From contig LR746270.1 in assembly GCA_902729315.2 (NCBI GenBank), forward strand, positions 5,359,721-5,423,720: DNA of 64,000 nt, written 5' to 3'. Both the position numbers and the translations under genes were made by a program. Below the pieces are notes generated by a model. The model worked only from the letters and a program-made list of their open reading frames with translations. It searched no databases and was not told the origin of the DNA. Shown here piece after piece: positions 13,801 to 27,829 of this stretch. The DNA comes from Spirodela intermedia. Lineage: Eukaryota; Streptophyta; Magnoliopsida; Alismatales; Araceae. Position 1 is the stretch's first letter; each line of letters begins with the position of its first letter.

Positions 13801-16800
13801 ATCAGACAATACGTCACTAAGTTTTTCCTCATTATTTAGAAGCCCCTGGTCCCAGTCATTATGCATGAGCTGCCTTAGAAGCTTGAACAACGGATCTACA
13901 AGTGTTTCTCTATATATATTGAAAAGTCATTTAATTATTATATATAAATTTAATAAGGAAACAAGCAAATAAACTTGATGTGATGAACCAAACCTTTTTT
14001 TCATGTCTTTCTTCAGTAACAATATATCCAGGATAGAACTGAGAAGTAGTATTTTTCCTCTACTTGTGCTATCCCTGCCACCTAAGAATGTTTGTAACAC
14101 ACTCTGTTTCTTTCGCTTTATTTTACTTGAGGCAGTCTGATGACCTTGTGATTGAACAACTTGGAGAAACTTGGCTATAGTAGAGCAGCTAACCTGTCAA
14201 ATTCAAGAGAAAACACAACAGTATCAATTGTATGACAGGACAGAGAAATGATAAGAACAAGACTGCTATGGTAGCAGTAGAGCATTTCATTTCACTGTAT
14301 GCATGAATGCCCATTAACTCATCACATAAATAAGGTAAACTTCATATGATGGGAAATGAACCTGATGTTGACCTTACATTAAAACCCAAGCAAGGAGATT
14401 GTCAACAAAATATCTTTGGCAATTTAACATTCAGTTTGCCACCCACCATAGTTATAAGCAACAGAGATACTTAGGTCGCTTTCTTAAACAAACAATGAAC
14501 AAAATATTTCTAATAAAGTGGACTAAAGCAGGATAACAAAAGCTTTTCATGTCAAATTATATAACTATTTCTGTTCTTCTGTATTTACACAGATAGGCTT
14601 TAGCATTGTCTTGTATAATCTGACCTCTGGGATGCATGACGGCTTGTTGATTATCTTCGCCAATTTTTTATCTATCAAAATATTCCATTTTTCCACCAAA
14701 AATCTTAGTATTACCATTCCATCTGTCTAAATTGCAGAGTAAACACGGCAGTAGATGAGGTATTTCGCCAGTAATCCTTTCAGGGACCTGATTTTTCCTT
14801 ATTTGCATTTCATTCTTTCAGATGCGAAAAATAAAAATAAAGCAAGATGAGGTTCATAATTTTTTTGTGGAGAAAATCACATAAGCCAAGTCTACTTCAT
14901 CCAAAATTGGGATCAATGCGCAACTGAGCTAAATGAAGATTTCTATGAAATTTTTGAGATACAAATACGTGGAGGAAGAAGAGAAAAGGAGGTTTCCAGT
15001 AAGGCCACTGGTAAAATCTTTTGATGATGAACGCTGACAAGTTTAGAGAGATTTAATATAGTAGATGATACTTCCAACCAGGGTGCTGATATCTCATTGG
15101 GAAGGAACACTGAAGATGTTCCCGACCTCTGGCATGGTCAGAAATGCTAAGCATCATAAACGGGATAGATATCTCTTCTGTGAAGTAAAGGGAATTAATA
15201 AACCAGATTTTTGTGAACCGGACCCCATCCTGGGTGCTGCTACTGAGATATCCACAAATATTCAAAAAGGAATCCAAATGTGAAATTGAGGGTCAGATGG
15301 ATGGTAAGCGCCAATCAAGGAGAGATAGAAACTTATTCTCAGATGTTCGCATGATTTTGGATCATCTGCGGAGAGAAGAAGATTACTTCTGGAATGCTTT
15401 TCAAAGCTCTTTGATAAGTTTATCTCATAGAAGTGGAACTACTTTAGGGAAGATGATTCAACTCTTACGGAAAGAGTGTCGACCAAATCAAATTAAAGAA
15501 CACTGAACGACAGTAATTCTAGTTTAAATTTACAGTTAACGAGAATCCTAGACAATAGCAAGATATTATCAAGTTGAAAGCTTGATATGAAACATTTACA
15601 GCCCAAGTTTAATCAAGATGCAAGGAAAAATATTGTTAATGAGGTCTTTTCGCCAAAAAGGAAAATGTTTCGAAATACCAAAACCTAATGTAATGTATTT
15701 GAGTAAAAGAATAAGAGAAACGAACATTTATTTCAGTGAGTGCTTCTTTAGTCGCATTTCTTATATCATCATCATCACTTCGGTATAGAAAGACGAGGTT
15801 TCCAAAGAGCTCTTCCTGATAAAGAAAGGAAATAGTATCAGTAAATGGATAGAACAAAACAAAACTATGAAATCAACGAAGATGTCAAACGGAAGGTTTT
15901 AACCAAAAAAATCAGAACTGTGGTATGCCTGTATACAAGTCTTGCATCTTAGATGCCCTTACAGAACAAAGATGGACATAGTAAAGAGATGAAAGGGCGA
16001 GAAAACCCACTGCAAACTATCATGCAACGTGCTACAGTGAAAAATCTACGATAATACGCTCATAGGGGAGAAAATTCGATCTGATAGTAGGCCAAATGAT
16101 AAACAAGACTGTCATATCTATTCTTCAGCATAGTGTATCAATTTTCAAGGGTGGAAAGCCTTTTATTCGCTACTGACATCAGAAAAATCTAACTTTTAGC
16201 CTTCAACTTCTCGAGACTCAGAAAAACGCTATGCCAATTTAATCCAGATCAAACATTACATACAAAACAGAATAACGTAGGAAGGGAGAGACATCCAAAT
16301 AGATCCTAGAAATAGTCTTCGTCCATGGATAAAAACTTGATCCATCAAATCATAAAGAATTTACAGAAAATATTCTGTAATATGTTCCTTCCAAAAACCA
16401 CCTGACAATCACAATATGATAAGTTTATCAAGTAGCCTAGCCACAGAAAATGACCATGCACAGTTGTAACAGAAAAATACAAATATCACGAATAATGTTA
16501 AACCAGTGGGACCATAGGGCATGAATCAATATACAAGGCGTGGGACAAATGGTAAGTGAATCCAATACACATGTTAGAGAAAGCAGATCTGAAGGATGAT
16601 AGCAAAACAATAAACAGACACTTCCTTGAAGGATTTTTTGTACAATCTTAGAGTAACACTAACTTGTCTGATCATAGTGGGGAATGATCCGAAAAATTGG
16701 GGAGACGAACAGAAGATAAGATAAGAAGGGTTATCTCTAGCTCTACAAATCGCGAACTGAGAAATCAGTGCGAAAAATGCCACACAAGGATCAAGGAGAA

Positions 16801-19800
16801 AGAAAGAAATATAATAATTGCTGATACTCACAAAAACTCTCCATAGTACCCGAAGTTAAAGGCCAAGGCCCTAGAAGTAAAAACACAGAATATTGTAGCA
16901 TGTGCTAGATATATTATACATAATATAATTGTGTGAACTAAATCTATTATAAAAAGGACAGTTGAATTCTGCAGTATAAGATAAATGAATAAGCTTAGTA
17001 AAATATCCATGGTAAAGATATACAGTAACACTATTACCAGGTTGAAAGAAAATCACACAATTAAATGCGCACGTACTGAGAAAAACAGATGTACATTATA
17101 AAGAATATCAGACTATCCAGACAGAGGAAATTATTATGTTCAATCTAAACAACCATAGAGAAGAGCTCAGTAAAACACAAAAGACATTTCACTAAATCAT
17201 TTGTAGAAATATGACCTGCATCTCAGTACTCAAACTGCCATAGAAGGAAGAGGTCAAACTCCGCAAGATTGCAATGCATGGTTGTTTAATACCTGGTTCT
17301 TCAAGGGATTTTCCATCAACCTAGGCAGAATTTGAAAAAATTGTTTTAAAGGGAAATGCATACATAAATATCGATAGAAACAGATCACTTGTACTTATAC
17401 AAAGCGGAAATAATCTGCAGCACACCTTTAGAGCTTCAATCAAACAATCTATTGAGTCAAAACTGGGACCTCCAGATCTTGGTACCATAAGAGAAATCTA
17501 GACAAAAAAACACCGGTACACACTTAAGATTTACTTCAGCAAGAAGTTGAAAAACGAAACAAAAGGAAACAAGATGAAAATACAAACTCCACCACAAAAT
17601 AGGAATTATTGATTATTTACCTCCAACAGTAGGCACAAAATTTGAATCTCAGTCTCCGACAATTTATCACAAGATCTTGGATCTCTGCCGAAGTAATACT
17701 GTTTCCGCTTATTAAGAAGTTCATCAAGTAACACTTTGACCTCTTTCACTTTTAGCATAGAATTTCCCAAACGCTTGAACAATGCTAAAACCCTAATCTG
17801 TGAAAGAAGAAAAAATGAATATGGCTTCATTAATACCGAGATAAGCAGAAAAAGGAACATGCATACGTGCAATAACATAATGAAGCTCTCGAGCATAATG
17901 CACAATGGTTATCATCCAACATGAAGTAATATGCCCACCTTGCCATATGAAGATAGTTTGAGTCCTGACGCCAAAACAAAGGTCAAAAATGTCTCTTTCA
18001 CCTGTTGATCAAACCTGAGAAGTATACAAAACTTAATAGTATCAATTTTCCTTTAATAGAGCAGGAATTATTTCTATGAAAAATGAAGCTAATTTAGAGA
18101 GCAAATAAAAAGATAAGCATCACCGCAAAGGTTGATTAAAATGTCCCAATGGATGGATGCTTATAAATGCAAAAAGAAAATAACGATGAAATATGTTGGA
18201 TGTAAGGTACAATGACGGTGGACATGGCTAGATGGAATGGTCACAGTCAAAGACGCATCATGGACTGAATTATAAAGTTGCCACCTGACGTGAGATAACA
18301 CATGACATCCTGATTCTTTAGATTGATCATTTCAAACACAACGCACTACTCTAATTAAATAAATCAGGGAAACCAAAAAATACAACACAATAGAACATCA
18401 CAATGAAAGCTTTATCAAAGCATGACAAGAAAAAGTAAAATATGAAAGGTAAATGCACTGAATCATAAATTACAAGAAATACTTTGCTCATATTTTGACC
18501 AGAGCTGCTCATACAGTCAAGTTAGGCATTGAGGACATAATTCTAGCATATACAACTGCAACACATTTGAACATCAAAGCTGATCTACAAAAAAAAAAAG
18601 ACGAACAAACTGTACTTAAAGTGTGAATTCTTCAACGAAATATGGGGAAACTATGAAAAAAACAACGCAAAGAGACCATGGTCAAACTAAAAATCGGGAA
18701 AGGTTCTTGAAGTACATGATAGTAGCCACAGAAATGAAAGAACTAAAACTGACTCAGAAGAAAAAAAGCGAATTAAAAATTAAGTTAAAAAGTACAGCTG
18801 AACTGGTTAAAATTTAATGAGATGTAAAATAATAGCAATTGCCATAATCGATGAATACTAGAGACATGTACAGCTTGAATTTCTCCATTTTAAAACATCA
18901 AACACTAGGCATATTCCCTTTTAATGGGTCTATTTCTCTTTAACCAAATATCCCAAAAGGCTGTATACAGAATAACCAGCCAAATCATGTGATCCAGCTT
19001 CCTGGTACACTACCAATTCGAATTTGAAACCAAAGCTTATCAGCATAATATGGGTATACCACTGCAAGCATGGTTCATATAGTAGTTGCCAGGTATCCAA
19101 AAAAACAGATCAAGCAGCAAGGACTCCATAAATTTTCCCCCCGCTCACCATAAAGACTAAAATGGGATGAATTGAACACATAGAAGCAGTTAATGGCTCG
19201 TAAGCAGGTCAAACTGATCAAATGCAATTGGAGACTAGAGTATACAGTAGGACTAGCTTATTATCCAGAGTAACATCATTTTTAAGGATGAGAAGCAACA
19301 GTAAGCCTCACAATCACGTCCAGTATACAAGAGAAAAATAGGGTGAAAGCTAGTTGATTGATCACAACCTAGTTAGACCGTCATATGAAATTAGAGACTA
19401 AAGCATATCCTTGGAAGAGTTTATTATCTACAGCAACGCTATCTTAAAGATGGGCGGTGAGATGAGGCCTCATAACTTATTCCCAAATATACAATAGCCA
19501 AACATGAAAAAAGCTTATTAGATAAACAAGAAAGTATGGAAAGATAGTAGATGTTTCTAATATGAAGGAGATGCCTGTCGACATTAGACAAGATCCACAT
19601 ATCAAGACCAATATTATATGATTTTCAATTTGTCAAATACGACATGGCTGGCATCAAAAGTAGAGCTACTGAAAGTTCCATTAATACACATATTATATGG
19701 TGAACCATACAGGAGTGGACAAAATAAAGTAGGAAAAGGAATTTTTTTCAAAAGCTTTCTCAAAAAGCAGAAATAAATAAATAAAAGAACTAAAATTAGC

Positions 19801-22800
19801 TCGTACACTTAGACTGCTCTTTGGAGGCAATAATATGGGGATCACTCGTGAACTCAGGCTGACACAAATTTTCAAAGCACGATAACGCCATAACCAGATG
19901 AAAGAGATCTTAGCATTTTCAGCCTTATTCATGAAACAGGTTATAGTAGGTGAAGGATATAGCCATCAAAGACAGTATTCCGCATAGAGGTTATTCAACA
20001 CTAAAGCGAAGTAAGACTCACCAGTGAAATCACTGGTGAAATAATGTAGCAGTAGGAAAGAAATAAAGTCCATTAGTGACAACAACTCGCTTTTAATGGA
20101 GGACAATTACGAAATTGTCTTTAAAGAAAAACTCTGAGAAACTACTAATTCACAATTCAGAGTCCAATGAAAGTGCATTTAAATAGAGATGAACATGCAT
20201 ATCAACAGTTCAAAGGATCATTATCTAACAGGCCACGATCTACAGTAATGATAGAACATATTTTCCATTCCCTAGAAAACCTTCTACGATTGTAAACGGT
20301 TCCTCAACTGGTCTCAACATAAAAAAGATTTCCTAACTCTTAAATCTAAGACCAGGAGTTGCAAACTGTCTTGATGTAGTTCAATAATGTAAAGATAATA
20401 AAAGCACTTGCACCGAACCGTTCTGAGCTAATGAACTACACATTGACAGAGTAATACTTTTGGAAAATAAAAGGAAATGATAATCGGAAACAACAGCAAG
20501 TGTGCAAATGACAACACCTCTTGTCAATATCTTGTGAGATCATGAGTCTTTGAGATTGTACAAAAACAGATGCCAAAAATGACGAAAGAAAATTCGCATC
20601 TGATAAAATGAGTATCTTTTGACTGATGATCAATCCCAAAAACTCGTCAAAACAAGATGTTGATATGTAGTCATTTCCTGCAAATTCAACACAGTCAATG
20701 ACAATTAACTAAAGTAAATGAAGGTTCTGAACGATGATCTTGGGAAAGTGATAGACCATTTTTCACGATGGAAGCATCAAAATGCTGCAGAAGTTTATAA
20801 AGCTCTTCCATGCACTCCATTGCAGCAATCCTCATATCCTAGAGGAAAGGGCAATATATATCAGCCAAACACACCGAAAATTGGAGCACGACTATCAGTT
20901 TCGAAGACGTTAACAGAGAAAAAAAATATTGCCCATTCAACTAGAAACCAATAATACGTCTACAGTATAGTTCACAAGTAATGGCAAAAGATTAAAGAAA
21001 ACCTTGTTTTCATCTGAAAGTCGTATGAGAAGAGAAGGAAAACAAATTAAGAACTGCAATTTATCATTGGCGTCCACGTTGCTCTGTGTTGAAGATATGG
21101 AACAAATTGTTGAAAGAGATTGTAGACTTTGGACTTGGACAATAGTAGGAAAGCCTAGATAGAAAAAAAAAAAAAAAAAAAACTAGTCAGATGCAGACGC
21201 TGCTATTTTTAAAAAGATACTTGAGCATCAGCATAAATATAATCCATAGAAAGACAAGTCATTAAAAGAAAATAAAAAAATCAACTAATTATACTTTCAC
21301 ATAGAGAATACACTCATGTATGATGAAGAATCGTGATGAATGCAGACCTTCTGTGGTAAAGAGTCCAGAAAGGAATTGAGGAGGTGAAGGGCAGCACTTC
21401 TTGACAAGAAACAGAATATGTTCCTTGAAAGCATGCTTAGCCGATGATGTCACAAAGAAGACAAAGAGATCTTCAAGTATGGAGAGCCACTCGCCAGAAC
21501 CAGCCTAGGATGAGAGGCAGGACATAACATAAGTAAATAGAATGTTGAATTATCACTGTTACCAGGAGAGAAGTACAGCAGGAGATAAAAATGACAAACC
21601 GCAAGAACCCTTTGAGGTGATCCAGAAAATGCTTTTAGCAAACTCCAGTATATACATATGAAAATATCTCCATTTGGCACTTCAGAAATCGAGACAACTC
21701 TTCCCTTAGTGAACTCATTGCTAATTCTGTTGAGTTTCTCAATAGAGAACTGCAATTGAAGACAATGATATTTTACGACATAAAATAAAAAGGAATACAC
21801 CAATAAGCGAATGGAAAGATGTTTATCGGCTTTGACCAACTAACCTCCTTCAAGGGGAGATTACAGTCTTGTGCAATCAAATTCTGCCACTCCTGCTTCA
21901 GTGCCAGATGACAGACTCGAAATAACTTCAAGAGGCTCTGAGAATCTAATACAAAAGAAACAAAAGATAATTGCAAGAGAATTACAAAGAAAAATAAGTA
22001 GTCCATATACGGATGAGAAACATTTAACTAAAAAACTCGTAACGATTTCATATTTCATGCACAGTTTATAACAATTCTTGTCGTACAAAGTCTAAAACAA
22101 TTCAGCAATGGTCTACCACCTTACGCAAGGAAACTAGACACCAACTAGTTTTTAATTATATTTGAGCATAAAATAAATATATAAACGTACAAAACTACAA
22201 GAAGCTGTATTCATAATAGTATAACATAGGAATACAGAACAAGTAAAAAATAAGGCGAAGTAAGCATCCTAAATATCTATAAACTATAATGAAAAATACT
22301 ACCCCTTATTAGCATAAGTATTAAACTATACTTCACTGTGTTTGGCTGAACACAGATAGCATTCATTTGCCACACATCTGTTTGCGTTCAGGAAGGCATC
22401 TGAATGTGAGCCCCTTTACGAATTCAATAATGCATTCACATTAGTGAATGGATCACTTTTAAGTGAATCTTGGATGACTTGTAATCCGGTGCTATCATCC
22501 ATAAAGTCCATAAGAATGCCAACTATAAATGACAAATCTTCAAGTCACATGAGGCATGGAACAAGTGGATTTCTAACAGACAAACACTCAAACCAACTAG
22601 TATCTGACGGAAACCACATTACAAAGTATATCATTGATGAAGGAAAATGTCCAGTTTTCTTGCCATATAATTATGCATACTATCATACGAAGTGAATATA
22701 AGACCAGTACAAAAAAAATCTTTACACTATCATTATGCATACTGTCATACAAAGAATGACTGAAGATTAACTCCATAAATGCCAGAGTTCATTTTAAAGT

Positions 22801-25800
22801 AATCATTGTATGGATAACCCTGAATTCTAAAGACTGAATTCTGAAAATTCTCAGTAGAATATTGCTTATAAATATATTTAAAAATAATATATGGGGTTGT
22901 AATCTTGGAAATATCCAAACACAAGCTGAAGGAGTTCCGAGCTTGTAGATAACAGCTCAGAAGTTTGTCTTCCATGCAGCTAAGGCTTTCAAAATATTCA
23001 ATTACACAAAAGTCCTCAAAAATTTTAACCTAATCGTTAGCAGCTATCATTTGGTCACTAGATGCATCTGAAAAAAACCCCAAAAACACTCCGCAGTTTG
23101 AATTGCAGGTCGGCAAATAAGAAGACAAGTTTCTGTTTTCATTGATTCCTGAGACCTTGAGGCCTGCCTTTCTACTGCCACACATTGATGTCCTCGCTGA
23201 TGACACCGCTGGAAGATGTAGTTACAATTACAGGACAGTCCGTCCAACTATAAATGTCAAGATACAAAGGCAATCCGTCCTAGTCTAAAAGTCACACTGA
23301 TACTCCAAAAGAAACTACTTTCAGTGGAACAAGAAAAATGATCCTGACCCCTTATCTTGTAGGTGAGGTCGATCCACAAAACAGGTTAAGCATATTTGGT
23401 AATAATCAAGCTCCAGGGGTAACCAAACAAACAACGAGTTGCATGCAAACTCCGGTTGTCAATTGCAGAAAAATCTGCATCTCACGGTAGAATTATGGGT
23501 CCCGTTATGCTGGTTCACAATCATCGGTTGCATCTCATCACCAAACAAAATCATCAGCTCTGGCTAGTGATATATCGTCCTACTGATCCCATGCATAAAA
23601 TCTGGAAGTCTTCCAATTGAATGTTTGTTTGAAGCAGTTGGGAGTGCTGGCAAATCTAGAACCCCAACTAAGTGAGCTATCTCTCTCCACTGGCCGCTAA
23701 AACTCCTCATTAGTAATGAACAAAGCCATGAAGAGCACTGCATCTTGTAAACCAACTAAGCCTCCTTCTGTTTCCATGCGTAAAATCTGTACTTCCTAAG
23801 TGTGACAAATAGTGAACAAAATATTGCATGCAAAGAAGAAATGAGAAGACAGGACGGGGTATTGCCTAATTACAGACGACTAGCATCCTTGTCCCTCTTT
23901 ATCTGTGATACATCAAACTACCGAAGGATGTAGCCGGTACTGATGTAGTACCCACTAAATCAGTAGGAGTCTGCTAAAGGGAGGAGGATTTAAAAAGACC
24001 ATACAGCTGCCAGTTCATGTATACACTAAATTACATGTTTTATTAAAAAGGATATTGTTCTTCACTTAGTCTTCTGTTTTAGACGAGATAACAGAACCCT
24101 GTAACATATTCTCATAATGTTTTGTTTCTCTGAAATCACGGTCATTCCTGAGCAATAGACCCAAAAACACAGTACGAACGTGTCAGCCAACTTTTCAGTC
24201 TTCTTAGGAATTTTACCAGGAAAAATCTTACCACAACTAATTGCATGTAAAGAAACAACTGAACCTTTGGCACGTTGATTTGAAGAAACTAGGCTCTTGT
24301 TCTTTTGCTTCAATGAATAAAAGCATTTTTCGTGGAAACTCCCAACCTTCTCCAATAGAGAGAAACAACGAGAATAAATGAATGCCATAATTAGGAAAGA
24401 AAAAGAGATCAAAGCTTATCTACCATTTAGTTTCCCCCCAATGGCATCCGTTGAAAATTGTTCCTATGACAGCCTTAGGATATTGAGCCTTTTCTTCTGT
24501 ATGTTGATAATGAGTCGAACATTACCATGTGGCACAGATCAAACCGCCCAAGTTTTCAATAATCTTAAGTAGAGAATCATTACACTCCAGAAACGAAGAC
24601 TCACACGATATGTAATAATGCAAAAATGGGTAGAGTATCAAGATCCACCAAAAGCCGTAAGCAACTAGGCAAGCATAACATGAAGATAGATGAGCACACA
24701 AGCTCATGATTTTCATCAGAAGATCGCAATGGTAAATAAATCATTAATAATGGTAAAATATTTATCATGAACACATTTGGAAAAGAAACATTTTGCCTTT
24801 AATCTTCCCTCTTCTAAATTGACCCGCTAGAGTCTCAAACTTCACCCTCAATAGTATGAAGAAGCATTATCCAAAGTACTAGTCATCAGATTGAAATAAA
24901 TTAAATCTCCATTTCACTAACACTTGAATTGAAATAAGGCGATTTCATAGCGTCTCAATACACAAGTAAATTAATCCAAAAAAGCAAAAACATCAACAAA
25001 AGATTAGACTCCAGAAAAATCTTTATTTACGACATGCAGAAAGATGTATATTCTTTCTAGATTGATCAACTGCACAAAGTGAAGAAACAAATTACAGGAG
25101 GAACTATCAATGTCAATCACATCACCAAGGTCACTTTTTACGACCATATAGATGTAATGAGCATCATGAAATAATGATATAGCAATTATACGTAATGAAG
25201 TAAAAATAGTATAAGAGAAATCATCATCGGCAATCATTCGACCATTAAGGTCAACTTTTTGAGATAAAAATCATGCAATAAGTGTTTTAAAATCGAGGAT
25301 TTCAAACCCAGTCACTTTTCTTGTTCAGTTTTTCTAGGTTCATTTTCAAACATGGATCTACAGAAACCAGAAGGAGCTTCCATTGGTCAACTTTCAGTCT
25401 GCTTTCGAAAACATTGCAAGTGATACATACAGCTACATCTTGAAAAGTAGAGAAATATGTTAAACATATACAAATGGGAAATGATGCAAAAAATGTATAT
25501 ACCTTTGTGGATCAATATCGCCTGCAACAAAAGAGACATGAACAAATTTGATGATTCCTGAAAGTTGCTGCAGCATTCAGTCAGCCATTTGATGTGCAGT
25601 TCAGGATTTTTCAGAAATGTCGTAGCCATGACCCCAACAGTCTTTCGGTTGATTGAAATAATGTCAGAAGGCTCTAATTCCTGCATTGTTAAGCACTTTC
25701 AAGACCAAGGATAAGGAAAAGCAACAGCTAGTGTGATGGGGTGTGTTCAAAGATGCATTTTTGGCCTTGTAAAATAAGAGATGCATAGGAAGAGAGATTG

Positions 25801-27791
25801 AAATTAGTCTGAGAGATGGTTAAACAGATATGCATGTCCAGGTCTGATTATACTGATCCTCTCACTGTGCGTCGTTTAGTGTTTCACAGAGAAATAAAAT
25901 ATCTGGCATCATAAATTTGTCCATCAAGTATACTAAAGATGTGTATGCAATGAACCAAAAGTATCATTAGACGGTGCCCCCAGACGTAATAAATATTCAA
26001 AAAAATGGGACGTATAAATACATTCCGGTATGCTCTCAGGAAAACTCATGCTGAAAACATCTCCATGCTTGATACCAGTATAGTAAAAACCATACTATGA
26101 TACTAACTCCCAAAAAGATGGTCCAGTCCCTCAATAGAAACAATTAGTGTGTGCTCCTAGTCTACATATTTTAGTAACTACCCTCTTTGCCAAGCAACTA
26201 CCTTATAAAAAAATCCGATTTTCTGTAAAAACACGGACTACCAAAATATACAAATGACCGATCTGAAAAAATATAATATGAGCTAATTTTCAATAAAAAT
26301 AAGATTAATAATTTAAAATAATCAAAAAATAAAAATGAGTTGATAGCTATTGTATTATAAGGAAAACAATTGATATGAATTAAACATGCAATATATAATA
26401 TTTTTAACATGCGAATTTTCCTACATTTATTCATTCGCAGTCACCTAGACAACCAAGATAGTTCTAGCCTGCTATACTGTTATGACATCCCCTAGGGAAC
26501 ATCTTTAAAACACAAATGATGCGGTTAGAATTTCTGCTTCTTATTAAAATGTCACTGATATTTGTATCAATACTTCGTTATTAACTGGATATGTCCGACA
26601 TTCCAAATAAGTTTATCCTAATATAAACATAATTGTTGACAGGATTCGTGGACAACCCCAATCCTTGGTGAAGCTGGTCTAGCTCAACTCTTTTTTTTCT
26701 GATATTGGCAATAAAAATGTACCACCACAGGACATAGAAGAAGTCAGACAACAATTTCCCATTCTGAACCCAGCTATACAGCAATTATGGTAGCTAATTA
26801 CCCCTGCGTATGAAACAGAAAATTGCCTGAACTATGTTCTTCCCTTGAATAACCCAAATTTTGACAAACAAACTGAGAATTTCAATAAAGAAGAAAAATA
26901 CCTGCATTTCCCCTTGGAATGGAAGACTATAGGAAACAAAACTATCTGAATAGAATGGCCATTTGAGATCCTTCGCCAACTCTAATGCCTTTAAATTTAT
27001 CTTCCAAGTCTGTCAGTAGAAAGTGTAAATACCAGAATTTGAAAGATAATAGTTAAAAATAAAGATATAGAGACAGAATAGCACCTTTGGCAGAACAAGA
27101 AGAAAAGGGAAAATCATGGTGGCGACTTCCCTGGAACAGGAAGACTCGGGCAAATAAAAGTTCGAAACCATAAACTCCAGACAAGACACTGTAACTTCAG
27201 AAGCCTTGCAGATCATATCTGAAGTACCTAGATAAGAAAGAAGAAATGAAAGCATCATAAAGCATTATCCACAGAGTTGAGACCAAAATCCCCAAGAATA
27301 AGACAAAAATCAACTGATTATAAGGTACGCATGTACAGATACAGCCAACCAGGCATATCGTATACTTAAAGAATTTAGAAACGCTAACATCAAAGTCACT
27401 GCACTTTTTCAGATCAGTCTTATGCAACGGTTGACAAAACATATAGGAGAAAATTTGATGAGGTTCGCACAAATTTAAACAAAAGAGGATGATTGCAGAA
27501 AGATAGACATATCGTCCTTCTATAATAGAGCTGGCACTCTAAAATTGATACGTGTGAAATGTGGTTTTTGAAGAAAAGATAAATGCACAGCAAATTAGCA
27601 CCATAGGCAAAAAAGATGCAGGAAAATACATCATAGGCCACTACCCATCTCCCACATGGTTATTGTAATTAGCTTCTAAGAAGTCAATTTTTTCTACCTG
27701 GGTCCAGTTACACACTTCTTTACGGCTGTTACAATTTTTTCCTTCCATTGACCTTGTTTTAAACGATTTTCCTCGTTATCTCCTGACTAAG

Positions 27792-27829
<38 letters not shown>

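Noticed and set aside
15022-15090. TGATGA and CTGA boxes resembling a C/D snoRNA
   Set aside because: Box spacing is wrong, the terminal stem is missing and it is on the strand opposite the host intron.
17293-17320. 28-bp exon ending at CAG-GTATTA in UTP10
   Set aside because: It would break the reading frame; continuing to 17216 preserves conserved sequence and phase.
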